A stretch of DNA of 64,000 bases from Taxawa tesnikishii (nom. ined.) (GCA_030247885.1 JAPDRO010000015.1:1-64000), one strand, 5' to 3'. Positions 1-12,600 are shown, counted from the stretch's first letter. Notes: a model not told the origin generated them from the letters alone. Translations and numbers: made by a program.

Positions 1-110
1 CCTAACCCTAACCTAACCCTAACCCTAACCTAACCTAACCCTAACCTAACCCTAACCCTAACCTAACCCTAACCTAACCCTAACCCTAACCCTAACCCTA
101 ACCCTAACCC
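1..110. repeat. Telomere repeat array (C-strand)
   Basis: The sequence is an uninterrupted run of CCCTAA and CCTAA units, which on the other strand is TTAGGG/TTAGG read toward the chromosome end. The distal part mixes five- and six-base units. The inner six or so units are all CCCTAA. This marks position 1 as a chromosome end. The short units are either true telomerase slippage variants or dropped C bases in a long-read consensus. Confidence 0.97.
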
Positions 111-197
111 ACTCACTCACTCACTCACTCACTCACTCACTCACTCACTCACTCTTATTCTTACTCATTCTTACTCTCACTCACTCACTCTCTTTTT
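111..197. repeat. CACT tetranucleotide tract next to the telomere
   Basis: About eleven perfect ACTC/CACT units follow the telomere directly, then a few imperfect TTACTC-type units before the tract fades into T/C-rich sequence. The tract contains no G on this strand, like the telomere itself. Confidence 0.9.
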
Positions 198-1333
198 CAA
201 TGTTTTTTCTCTTTCTACTTTATTTCTTTCTTTCTATTTTATCTCTCTACTTCTTTTATTCTTCTTATATCTTATTACTCTACTACTTTATTACTTTACT
301 ACTCTATTACTCTACTATTCTATTACTCTACTATTTTATTACTCTATTATTTTATTACTTTACTACTTTACTACTTTATTATTTTATTACTTTATTACTA
401 TATTTTTATTACTTTCTTATTCTTTTTAAATATTACTTTAACTCTACTAATTTATTATTCCATTCTTATATTACTATATCTCTATTACTTTACTCCTTAT
501 CTTTTACTATAAATCTCTTATTTTAACTTTTTTTCTTTTATTTCTTTTCTTTCTTTTATTTTATCTCTTCTTATTTTCCTATTTTTTACTTTTATTCTAT
601 TTCTATATTATTATATCCCTATTACTTAAACTTTCTTTCTTTATTCCTTCCTTATTATAACTCTTATTTTCTAACTTACTTATTTTATTCCTTCTCTTTT
701 TATTACCTTTTCTTTTTATTATCTTCTTTTTCTTTTATATTATCCTCCCTTACTTTACTTTCCTTTTTACTTTTTTTCTCTTATTCTTAACTAATCTCCT
801 TTTTCTTTTTATATTCCACTATTTTACTTTAATTTCTTTTACTTTACTATTAAATCTATTAGTTTTTCTTTTTCTTTCTTTTATCTTTTTTATCTTAAGA
901 GATATATCTTTTTCTCTTTAAAATATTATACTTGTTATAGAGAGAAATATTACCTTTTTTTTTTGAAAATCCTATATAGAGAAATATTGTTCCTTTCTTT
1001 AAAACTTAGCTTTTCTATGATTATCGTCTTCTTCATTTATATACTTACTTTTTACCCTTATTTATCTAAACCCTAACTCTTAGTTCTATATTATCCTATA
1101 TAATCCCTAAGGTTTAAGAAGAACTTTATTATACTTTAGGATTCTTTCTTAACTTCTTTATAACTTAGCTTAAGTCTATTTAACTAAGTTACTTTCCTTA
1201 TCTATTAGACTTCTTCTTAACTACTCTAACTAACTTATTATTAGGCGTTTACTTTTTGTTAGGACTCTTTCTTGCTTGTCGGAGCTAGTAAGGACCTAAC
1301 GTATTTACCTCTTAAGCTATTATCTATTTTTTT
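198..1333. other. T/C-rich, nearly G-free subtelomeric DNA, no gene
   Basis: From the telomere to about position 861 the plus strand has a single G (position 202). The rest is T, C and A with short TTACT/CTATT-type slippage motifs. G becomes more common after 1000. A few telomere-like AACCCTAA traces occur near 1066-1076. A 108-codon open frame here is only a product of the composition. Confidence 0.85.
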
Positions 1334-1429
1334 CCTTCGCTACTTCTTCTGTTTTTTCCTTCACTACTTCTTCTGTTTTTTCCTTCACTACTTCTTCTGT
1401 TTTTTCCTTCACTACTTCTTCTGTTTTTT
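1334..1429. repeat. Four 24-bp tandem repeats
   Basis: Four units in exact 24-bp register (1334, 1358, 1382, 1406) differ only by one base in the first unit. On the minus strand one frame of the unit is open and reads EKTEEVVK. The array lies just downstream of the helicase stop on the same strand, so it may be a former or alternative C-terminal tail. That link is inference only. Confidence 0.85.
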
Positions 1430-1470
1430 CTTATAGGTCGTTGCTATTAGTTGTCTCTGACCTCGCTATC

Positions 1471-4400
1471 TTAGAACGACAATAAAGCCTTTGCCGCTAC
1501 TCTGACTCCCTGTACCGCCATTCCGCCTCCAAATCTTGTCTCCTCTCCCAACCAGTCAAAGAAATCCTCCACCCCGGCGAATCTGCGCCGGAAGTGGTCC
1601 TCTAGCCATCTGGCTCCTCCGGCGCTCACGAATATCCCGTAACAGAGCGGCAGGACCACGTCTCCGTGCTCACACGCTTCTTCCTTACTGGTCTTGCTGA
1701 GCTCAGCCCTTTGGCAGATGGACTGAGGGTTTAGGCACCAGAAGCAGCTCGTGTACGGACGCAACCACTTTCGTCCGCGTGTCTCGTGCCGCTGCCGTAC
1801 TCGACTGCGCTCGTGAAACACCTCATGCCGCCGGGCACACTTGGAGAACTCGTGCTTCCATTCCTCGTCCATCGCACGGCAGAGCAAGCATGTCCCGCGC
1901 ACGCTGGCCAGGTCCAGACGGTAGTTGACAAGTTCGGAGGAGCCTGCAGCCGCTCTTGCTGGATGAGATCGAGTCCGGTGTGGGCGGTCTGCCGTCTTGT
2001 CGCGTCCGAGGCTGCGATTGATCCTCGTGAGCCGCTTTGCAGACGTCGCAAGCCACGTCTTCCGGCATGCACCACCTTCGGTGCTGAGCGAGATCGAGGT
2101 GTTCGCTCAGCGAAGTTCGGAAACATTGCTCGCCTCGTAAGTACTTGTGCACGGCCTGCTTGTCCCGTCGCTTGCGAAGTGACACGTCGTCCCTGCAGCT
2201 GCCCGTCTGCTCCGAACCGACGTCGACGTCGTCTTCGAGCTGTGCCTGCCACGTCGCCGGCAGGAGAACCATCGAGTACGCCTCCATCCCGTCGCGGCCG
2301 GCCCGACCCGACTCCTGCGCGAAGGTGACCAACGAGTCCGGCTCCCCTACGTTCATGACCAGACGTACATGAGCGTGGTCGAAGCCTTCGGCAAGAGCGG
2401 TCGTGGCAACGAGATACGGGCGGTCGGAGGTATGGATCCAGCGATCAACGATGAGCTTCTTCTGTTCCGGCGTTCCGCTCTTTGCGGTGTATGCAGCACA
2501 ACCAAGCAGTTGGCACAGGCTGTCCGCGTCCTCACACGTTCGGACGTATAGGACGATCTTGTCACGGGAATGATCGAACAGGTCGGAGTCGCGCCACGCG
2601 TCTTGCGCTTCGACCGCACTCTGCTCCAGAAGGCTGCCTTTGCGAGGGTCTGCCCTGCGGACCATGTAGAATATGTTGGGTCGGTTGCTCGATGCTCTGA
2701 TGGTTGTCGGACGGTAGAGGTAGTTGCGCTCCTCAAACTCCTCTTTCATGGACGGAGGCAGTGTGGCTGTCAGGTAGACAAACTGCGTCCTGAGATTGCG
2801 GACCGCAGTAAGGTCGACGATGCTCGATCGGTAGTCAACGGCAGTCACCGTCAGGTGGCATTCGTCGATCACGATTCGATCGAGTTTCTGCTGGACGATC
2901 AGGCTTCGTGCGTATTTCGTGAAGTGTGTTGTGGCCGCAGCCTCAACGCTGACGATTATCAGCGATGCTTCTCGACTTTCTCCCGGCAACCATTCGAGGT
3001 GAGCGATGTTCAGTTCCCGTATCCGCCGAAGCAGGTCTGCCCGAAGGGATACGAGCGGCACGATGAGGATGGTGATCCCGGCATCAGGCAGCGTACACGG
3101 CAACATGAAGGACAGGCTCTTTCCGGCTCCGGTTGGCAAGATGGCCACCACCTGCTCCGTCCACGACATGATCGTGGTGAGGGTCTGTTCCTGCTCCCTC
3201 GATTTCCACATCATTCTCTGGTTGCCGTAGAGCTTTCTGAGCCCTTCCAGCAGAGCCTCTGCCGACCACGGTTTGCGGGGCCGATAGACACCCTTGGCAA
3301 GTCGTTCCTTCAGTCGACACTCTTCTCCGTCCCTCTTTCGCTTCTTGCCTTTTAGCATCGTCTCCACTCCCCAGAAGTCCTGCCACAACGTTGACGCGCG
3401 AAGTCCCATTCGGATCAGCCCGTCCCACACGTTGCCGAAGGTCGCTCCCGTCTGATTGGCATACGCCCTGTTGACCGTGCGTGTCTTGTGGTTGCGCTGT
3501 CTCGTCATCGCTCGGATATCCTCCTCCATCTCCTCGGCGTCCTCGTCGTCTTCGTTGACTTCGAAGCAGCCTATGTTGCTCGCAAACTTGGTCTTGACGA
3601 TGGCCACGCTCATCTGGCGCCAGTTGGAAACGTGAAGCCGGGGTGTGCACGCCCGAGCACTGGCTTCCTCCAGACAACGACTCAACCGTCCTTCGCCCCA
3701 CACCTTTCCGTCTTTCTCCCACAAGAACGAGGAGAGCAGTGCCTTTGGTGATTGCTGCCGCAGAAAGACCTGTCGTAGCGGCACGACATAGACGAGGTAA
3801 TCCAGCAACAGGTCGCCCACCGGATTGGCGAGAAACCGGATGTTTTCCTTGTACCTGCCCGTCTGCTGCTGACCTTTGTGGTATTTGACATGTATCATGA
3901 CACGATCGTGGCGGAGTGTGATGGATCGTCGTCGTTGCGTGTTCCGCCAGGTCATGGAGAAGAACTCGCTTTCGCGGATGGGCTGACCGCCACTGATGTG
4001 AACGAGGACACACAAGCGTTTCAAGAACTCCTGCACAGTTGCCTCGTAGCCGGCTAGCGCACTGTCCCTCCAAACGAAGCCGCTCGCTGATCGACGGTCT
4101 TGCTGAAGGAAAAGGCGGCACAGTTGCTCGGAACGCTCAACGGCGGCCAACAGAGCTTTGTCCGTCCCCTCAGCAGGAGAGCGTTGTCACGATGCTGGAT
4201 CAAGCTCCAGCCGACGGTATCGACGTTGCCGCTATCTCTAAGCGCCCAAGACTGCATGCGGCGTAGGTCCTTCTGACCCAGCAGCAAGTCGTCGTACAGT
4301 AGCCGTTCGCACTCACGGTATTCGGAGAGCAGTAGCGTGGGGATCTGGTCCATACGCAGCTCTGTATCTTCGTATGTCAGGACCTGTTCGCTTTCGTCCC

Positions 4401-5902
4401 AACAGGCCTCATGATCACCCACGCTGTCCTTCGAGATGCGAAACAGCAACAGGCGCCAGCGGAGTATCTCCCCATCGGCGTCTCGGCCGTCTGCTGCAGA
4501 TAACTCTCACAGCATTCCTTGACGAGCGCGAGCGTTTCTCCCCACCCTGCCGCTCTTTGCGAGCACAGTCATAGAAGATCAGCAGCTGCGCGACCCATAT
4601 CATCGCAGACAGACTGCTGTTGAAGTTGCCGGGTTCCATCCAGCCTTGCGTAGACGGCTTGATGCTTAGCATCGCGCAGAAGCTCACTATTGGCGAGCGG
4701 TACCGTCGGGCTCCGGTAGTGTGACGGATAACGAGCATCCATAACTCAACCAGCCCATCTCTCAGTTGGCCCTTGATCCCTTCACCCGTGCCCGTCGCTC
4801 CCCGTTCTGCTAACCGACGGAGGTTATGCCACACCACCCTTTGCTTGTCCGTCGGTTCGATCACGTCCTCTGGCCGGATCGTCTCCTCCGAGTCAGCACT
4901 GAAGTGGTACTCGTCACAGATCGCCACTCGCTCCAGGTACGACAGGAACTGTGACGCCAGCTTGAAGTAGACCTTGAGCGTGCCGGGCTCCTTGTAAGGA
5001 TCGAACGGCCGAACCTTCCCAATCGACTCGACCTGCGACGACTGGAACCGACTGAGAACGACGCGACATGGCCAAGTGAGCATACAGTCGGGTCCGTCGA
5101 AACACCAGCCGTGCGCCTCCCTGAGCACGTCCTCCATCGCATCGACGATCGTCCGCAGAGGACATCCTTCGTCTCGCGAGGGCACGGCGATCGCTGCTCG
5201 GATCTCGTCTTTCTTCAAGCCGCAGACATGGTCGACGATGCCGGTCTCTCTGAGCCATGGTACCACGGTAGAACGATGCTCGTCGAATCCGCGGACACGG
5301 TTGGCCGCAGATGCGGCGTCGCGCTCTGCCTGAAGGATGTCTTCTTCTTGCGTCCGGAAGAAGTCACGCTGGTGACCGGCTCGCCTCCGACCGCAAATCT
5401 CCAGGTCCGCTACTTGGACCTCGAAGTACCTCTGCCAGCTTCCGACCTTGAAGAAACGCTGACAGGCGCGGTCGCAAGACCACAGCTTGTTGTGGGTATG
5501 GACCTGCTTCAAACGAGCATCGCCGCCTCGCTTCTGTCCGTTGACCCAGCCGTGTTGCCGCTCACAATGATCTTGCATGCCACGCGGAGTGCGGCATATA
5601 TAGGGACAAAGCCTGCCTTCGCCATCTTTCCCGCCACACTTCAAGCCGTCGAAGTACACCGGAAGTCCCGTTACGGGAGGCTCTGTTGCTGCTGGATAGA
5701 TGACATCTGCCTCGACTTGCGCAAGTTCGGTAAAAGACCCGACTTTGGCAATAATGTCCCGCCGTTGTTGTAAGCTGAGACGCTTGTGATGCACACGAAG
5801 ATGTTTGGCGAGCTGCGAAGGTACGACTGCATACTGACAATGGATGCAAACAAGGATGCGGTGCTGGGCGACTACTTGGAAGAGACGATGAAAATCATCC
5901 AT
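1471..5902 (-). pseudogene. Telomere-linked RecQ-type helicase with OrsD-like N-terminus (frame-disrupted)
   Basis: Superfamily 2 DNA helicase of the kind found beside many fungal telomeres. The start at 5902 is the first Met after an in-frame stop. The N-terminal part (5902-4530) carries two Cys-Cys-His-His patterns (CIHC...H...H near 5830; CPYIC...H near 5580) typical of OrsD/DUF3505 proteins. The helicase core shows Walker A (AILPTGAGKS, about 3146-3120), DECH box (VIDECHLT, about 2870), motif III TATLPP, and motif VI ESGRAGRDG (about 2310-2287). A Cys-rich tail ends at 1473. Four single-base frame changes break the reading frame (near 4530, 4160, 1990 and 1950), each explained by one missing base near a G or C run. 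It is therefore either a young pseudogene or an intact gene with assembly errors. GC is normal and RIP is absent, unlike both flanks. Role in telomere maintenance is inferred from the family. Confidence 0.85.
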
Positions 5903-5944
5903 CTGAGTCTTGGCTTGCCTTCACGGCTGCCATACTTGCGAGGC

Positions 5945-6357
5945 CAGACATAGCTATATTACCTTTCTAAGGATTTAAAGGATCCATGTGATGCTCAGGA
6001 TCAATTGTTTAGAGCGTACTGATCACGTCGCATAGACACAGGGCTGGTCTTTGTTTGGAGAGGCCGCCCTGCGAAAATGCGGGAGTGGCCTATGCACAAG
6101 GCGCCTCATCTTTTTCCTTTTAAGACCGCCGCCCTTGATGTTCCATGTATATGGCATATATATGAGTGGTGTTTGGCATGCAGAGAGAATAACCTTATGA
6201 CAGTATAGTGTGTGGGTTTCGAGAAGGTTGGGGCTCGGGAAGGCAAACGAATCGTGGTCAACAGGTGCAAACGAATCGTGGTCGTTCCTCTAACCCTTAG
6301 GGTTATAGCCCACGCAAAAGCAAACGAATCGTGGCCATTCGTTTGACTTCTACGAGT
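5945..6357. promoter_or_regulatory. Helicase upstream region and repeat-bearing bridge
   Basis: This normal-composition bridge separates the helicase from RIP-mutated transposons. A TATA-like CATATATATG at 6153-6162 lies about 250 bp upstream of the helicase start and could serve its promoter. No gene is visible. The right half carries the motif repeats described separately. Confidence 0.5.
6243..6345. repeat. Three CAAACGAATCGTGG copies around a head-to-head telomere pair
   Basis: Copies of GCAAACGAATCGTGG start at 6243, 6267 and 6320. The third is followed by ATTCGTTTG (6337-6345), which forms an inverted repeat with its own CAAACGAAT (6321-6329). Between copies two and three is TAACCCTTAGGGTTA (6291-6305), two telomere units in opposite orientation with 7-bp arms. 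This may be a small element end, a protein-binding cluster, or a scar of telomere joining. Confidence 0.7.
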
Positions 6358-6474
6358 AGGGTTTTATAAAGATAAAGTAACTTAATAAAAGGTAAGTTAA
6401 ATAAGCTATTACCTTATTTACTTTTAATTTTATAATCGAGTATTAAGTAGGGAAGCTAAATTCTATTAATATAC
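6358..6474 (+). mobile_element. Left remnant of the older Gypsy copy
   Basis: This RIP-mutated piece matches 9728-9844 in the younger copy, the end of the RNase H region of pol. It ends with TATAC, the 5-bp target duplication of the younger insertion. The older copy therefore continues at 13034. Its left end at 6358 is an abrupt junction to normal-composition DNA, so the 5' part of the older copy is missing. Confidence 0.75.
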
Positions 6475-6635
6475 TATTACGAGTAGTTATATAATACTTA
6501 GAACTTACTTATAAAGTAAACTCGTCCTACTTATAAGGGAACTTAAGGCCCTTCCTTAAAGAAAGATAATAATTAGTTTCTACTATAATCTATCGAGTCC
6601 TAGCGTTTTATATATTACTATAAACTACCCTTATA
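6475..6635 (+). repeat. 5' LTR of the Gypsy element
   Basis: It matches 12874-13033 and 16064-16223. The ends read TA...TA, as expected for TG...CA after RIP. Confidence 0.8.
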
Positions 6636-9600
6636 ATTCTAATTGTTCTACTCTAGTAGTAGCTTATAGAACCTAATAAATAGTATAATAATAGCCGACG
6701 TCGAGGCGTAAGTAAGCTAAATAAAACTTAATAGTAAAACATAAAGAAAACTAGTCCTTATATTATAAGTTACCTTAGTAGAACGCCTTATAAAAGTACG
6801 CGTAAAATAAACTCGTTTAAACTAAGAGAAAGAGTTAAAGTAACTAGAAATTAGTAATAATATTTAGTAACGCTACGCTACTAGTACTATACTTATAGCT
6901 TCCCTATATAAAGATAGTAAGTTATAAGACTTATAAAAAGAAGAAGAAAAGGAATAGTCGGAGATAATAAATAATACTATAAGTAAGGTAGCCTCGTAGA
7001 TAAATACTAATAGTAGCGCGTCGTTAGATTTTATACGAACTACTCTTAGCGCGCCGAGGTCCTTTATTAAAGTAAAGGAGTTAACTCCCTTTTAGGAAAG
7101 ACTTTTAAAGAGGTACGTACCTTTATATATACCCTAGATATTACTTACTTAATAAATCCTTATTATTTTACTATAAATAAGTCGAAGATCTTATATAGTA
7201 TTATATACTTCGCTAGCGAGGCGGCGGAGAAGTAGTACTAGTAATATAGCGTAAATAAACTAAGTACTTATAATTAGTTTAAGGCTTTCTACGTAGACTC
7301 TATCGAGGATTTAGTAAATTACGCCCTTATTATAGCCTATTAGTATAACGTAGTAAAATAGACGGAATACTAAATAGTAGCTAGTTTTACTTTTTATTTA
7401 ACTATGCTAAAGGATTAAATATTTACTTATATAAAGGCGTAGTATATATAATACTTACTTACTAAGTTATAACTTAAACTTTGCTTATTAATTATAAAGT
7501 ATAATACCCTTCTAAATATAAGATAAGAGCTAATCTCTTTAGTAACCTATATAAAGATAGTTAATAACTAACTTAATAGTAGTATATACTTACTTTATAA
7601 GTAACTCTTTATAAGAAGATTAAATTCCTAAGACTTAGTAAAGAGGCCTTAGTAAGATAACTTATATATATATACCTTATTTATAGCTACGCTTCGCCTA
7701 CGTATCGAAAGTAACTAGAAAATATCCGTACCTTTAAGTAAGGTAAAGTACTATAATTATTATAAGAAAGGATATTACTCTTAAGACTATAAAGTCTTAA
7801 GGAAAGAAAAGGCTAAAAGTAGCCTTACTATACGTAAGGTTACTACTAATAAACTAGCGCTAAGGTATATAGGAAAAGGAAGGAAGTTAGTAAAGAACTA
7901 ACGCTAGACTTCCTTTACCTTCTAGTCTAAGTACGACTCGTAGTCCTCTTACGAGGTAAGGTTATTACGCTTTATAGTTACGTAAAGATTACCTTTTTAC
8001 TAGATAATACTACCGACTATAATATCGTCTTATAGGCTTTTATATTATAATATAATCTAGCCTTATAATAAAGCGTAAACCTTTTAAAATTAAAATCCTT
8101 TTAAAACTTAAGAGTATTTTACTATAGAGTATATAAGCTACGTATTTAAATTACTAACTTTACTAGAGCTAAAAAGGAAACAAATTTCCTATATTACGTA
8201 ATAAAAGTAAAGGGACTACTAGTAATCCTAGGAAGGCTATAGTAGTATTAAGAAGGTATTATCGTTAATTTAAGTACGAATTACTAGCGCTATAATATTA
8301 CTTATAGCGTCTACTAAATCTTAGATTCTAACTAGTTTATATAAGACTATAAGGGAAAGCCTTAAGTCTTTACTATTCTCTATATAACTATTATAAGTTT
8401 ACGTAAATATTTACGTAAAAGTCTACGTAAAGAGCTACGTAAGGAGTCCCGTAAGAAGGCCTTACTTTTAGAAGTTATAAATCTAGAGGCTATTTTTAAC
8501 TATAAGGATATAGTAAATCTTTTATAACTCGAAGGAGTAATATATATAATCGACTTAGTAAAAGGTAAGGAGCTACCCTTTTAGCCCTTATATAACCTTT
8601 CTAAGAAGAAGTTAAGGATACTTTAAGATTACCTAGCTACTACTTAAGTAAATAACTAGATCTAGTAATTCGAGTTTATAACGAGTATACTAATCCTATT
8701 TATTTTAAAGAAGAACGGAAATATAAGGCTATACGTTAATTATAAAAGTCTTAATAAGATTACTATTAAGAATCGCTATTTATTACTTCTAATTAGTAAG
8801 ACTTTAAATTAACTTAGTAGCGCGTAGTAGTTTTCTAAGTTAAACTTAAAAGATACTTACTATTATATACTAATTAGGTAAAGTAACGAGTAAAAGACTA
8901 CGTTTTATATACGCTATAAATACTTCGAGTATTTAGTTATACTATTTAGCCTAATTAATACCTCGATAACGTTCTAAGTTTATATTAATAAAGCGTTAGT
9001 AAGTTTAGTAGATATTTCTTATATAGTATATTTAGATAATATACTTATTTATAGTACTATAAAGAAAGAATATATAAAGTACTTACGAGCTATATTAAAA
9101 CGACTAAGAAAGTATATACTATTTATAAGCTAAAAGAAGTACGAATTCTTCGTATATTAAGTAGAGTTCCTTAGTTTTATTATAAGTTACGAAGGCGTTA
9201 TAATAGATAAGAGTAAGGTACGCGCTATCGAGGAATAGTTAGCCTTAAAAACGATTTATAACGTATAATAGTTCCTAGGGTTTACTAACTTTTATTAATA
9301 GTTTATTAAGAACTACTCGAGGAAGGTAACTATATTAACTAAGTTACTAAAAGGTAATTATAAGAGTAGGAGATCGGGGCCTATCTAGTAGACTAACTCT
9401 AAGGAGGAGGCGTTTTATACGTTAAAAATAGCGTTTATAAAAGCCTCTATTTTAGTATATTATAACCTAGTAGTACGCCTATAGCTCGAAAGTAATACGT
9501 CGAAGTTTACTCTAAGAGTAATACTTTCTTAGTTACTACTAGACTATAATAGTAATAAGAACTAGTACTTAATTATATTCTAGTCTCGAAAGATAATTTT

Positions 9601-12600
9601 AGCAAAGTAAAATTACGAAGTATATAATTAGGAATTACTAGCTATAGTAGTAGCATTTAAGTATTAGCGCTATTACTTTAAAGGAGCCTTATACTTAATT
9701 TAAGTACTATTAAATTATAATAACTTAAAGGGTTTTATAAAGATAAAGTAACTTAATAGAAAGTAAGTTAAATAAGTTATTACCTTATTTACTTTTGATT
9801 TTATAATCGAGTATTAAGTAAGGAAGTTAAATCCTATTAATATACTATTAAGGCGCTCGGACTATAATATAAGGAAAGATACGACGAGTTATTTCCTCCC
9901 TATACTATAGTATAAGCTTATAGTCCTAGAGGGGCAAAGTAATAACGTAAGTAAATTACTATTAGTTTAATAAGTCGCTATAATAGCTATAAATACTCTA
10001 AAAAGGTATTATAAAGATAAGGTTAAACCCTTATTAAGAAAAGGCTTTAACTAGTTACTTCTTACTTAAGAAGTAGCGTAGGAAAGACGTCTCTAAAGTA
10101 TTAGTATAATACTAAGCTTACTTAGAATTACTATAACTATAGTTATTATAGTAGAAAACCCCTAGGATAATCCCTAGCTAAAAGTTAAGAATATAATCCT
10201 TATACTTCTTTTAAAAGACTCCTTAGCTTAAAAGTATAAGGACCTTATAATTACGAGCTACTAGTAAGCTACTAATAGCGTAGCTATATAGTACTAAAAG
10301 GAAACTTCTTATATAAAGAAAATTCTTTCTACGTACTTAAAGATAGTATATTACGCGTATAAGTATTATATATATATTACGATAATACGCTAGTAGGCTA
10401 CTTTAGTAAAGAAAAGACTATTACCTTACTAAAAGGAAGTATTACTAGCTATTTTTACGAGTAAATATAACTAAGTATATACATATATACGAAGTATATT
10501 AGAGGATAAAAGTAAAGTATTATTAGCCTTATAATAAGCTTACTTCCCTACTATATCTTATAGGACTATAGTAGGAACTATCTATAGACTTTATTATAAA
10601 CTTACTACTAAGTAAGAAAGGCGAAAGTATCTATAATATAATCCTCGTCGTTATTAATTACTATATAAAGATAGTAAAGTATATTACTATAAATAAGACT
10701 TATATAATATTAGATATACTCGATCTTATAATAAACTACGTAGTTAGTTAGTATAGTATACTATTTAGTATTATATTAAATAGAGGTTTTATATTTATAA
10801 GTACGTTCTAGTTAGACTTTTACTACGTAGTATACGTAACTTAAAGGCTTAGTATAGCGTTTTACTTATAAATAAATAAGTAAATAAAAAGATAAAATTA
10901 GATGCTAGAGTAATACTTACGCTATTACTATAATAACAAGTAAGTAGACTAGGTAAAATAGTTACTATTAGTAGAGTTTACTTATAATAATAGTAAGTAC
11001 TTTACTACTCGTATAAGCCCCTTTTACGCCCTTTATAAATATAATCTAAAACTTTATATAAAGGCTTAAAATAAACTTAAGGAAGGAAGAGTACTAGTAG
11101 TTATAAAACGAGTTTAATAACTAAAAGAAGAGCGCGTAGCGCTAGAGGAGCGCTAGAGACGCGTATTTAAAGTAAGTAGTAAAGTATATAATAAATAATA
11201 CTAGCTAAAAATATATAGAGTTAAAGATATAGTAATACTAGTAACTAGAAATCTCTAGCTTAACGAGCTAAATAAGAAGCTCTTATATAAGTTTATAAAG
11301 CCCTTTAAGGTACTTACTACTATCGAATTATAGGCGTATTACTTAGTACTCTTATTAGTATATAAAATCTATAATATCTTCTACGTATTTCTCCTCGAAG
11401 TATACTATAAGTAAGACGATAGTAAACTAGTAAAGAAGCTACTATTACTCGACCTTATAAAAGGTAAATAAGAGTATAAAGTAAAACTAGTATTAGACCG
11501 AAAAATAAGAAAGGGAATTAAATTCTTCCTTATAAAATAGAAAGGCTAACTAAAGGAATATAATAAATAAATACTAAAGGATAATATAAGAAACTTATAA
11601 GATAAGATAGTCGCCTACGAGGTATAAAGAAAACGTAAACGAAGAAAAAGAAGAAGAAGTTAATAAATATTAGCTAAGGGAGGCGGACTAATAGTAAGTT
11701 ATAATTACGATAGAAGCGAAGCGTAAGTAAGGAAGGGAAGGCTTATAGGCTCTTTACCCTTAAAATTTATTATTATTTCTTATTATATAGTAGGAAGTAC
11801 TACGAAGGTAACTCGAAGGCGCTATAATAGTATATTAACTCTATAAAGGCTACGAGATATAAGTCCCTAATCTCTTATTTTTTAAACTTTTATCTTAGAA
11901 CTTTTTACCTTAAAATCTTCCTTAACTATAAGAGTAAAAGTAGTAAGGGTAAAGCGCTAGAAAAATACTAGTAGTTAGTAAGTATAGCGAAAGCGAAACG
12001 TAGTTATATATACCTTAAATATACCTAAAAACTTAGTTATATAAGCCTCTATATTCTTAAGGGTAAAGCGAATATAAGTTACCTTCTTATAGTAAGTTAA
12101 GTTTAAGGACTATAAACTAATAGTAGTATAACGGCGCTTTAAAGGAGTATTACTTAAGACCTTATTATAATTATACTACTAGGTATTAAGGGGAGTAATA
12201 GTAGTAACTTAAGCCTAAGTTAAAACTTCCTTTAACTTTATAATATCTTCCTCCTTAGCGCTACTAATATAGTAGAGCTTTACTAGCTTCTTATAAGTAA
12301 TATACGCCTTATTAATAACTAGGAAGAACTAAGGGTTAATTATAGCTATATAAGGCTTATAAGCCTAGATATAATAGGAGTACTTACGCGTAGTTATAAA
12401 GTTATAATTCGCGTTATATTTATTACTTATTCGAAGCGTTAGTAAGTTATATACGCGTCGTATATTAGAGATAATACCTTTAGTAACTATATAAATTATA
12501 TAGCGCTTATAAGTATTTTATTTAAGCTAAACGTTTAAATTAAAAGAAGTAGCGCGTAAGGTAGCTACTAGTAATAAGAAAGTAATACTACCCTTACTTA

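Noticed and set aside
200-526. 108-codon open frame rich in Phe, Leu and Tyr
   Set aside because: A product of G-free T/C-rich DNA, in which stops on this strand are scarce. No motif, and the codons follow the slippage repeats.
1786-3355. Several plus-strand frames of 75-261 codons opposite the helicase
   Set aside because: They are shadows of the helicase. The minus strand carries all conserved helicase motifs, and the plus-strand translations match nothing recognisable.
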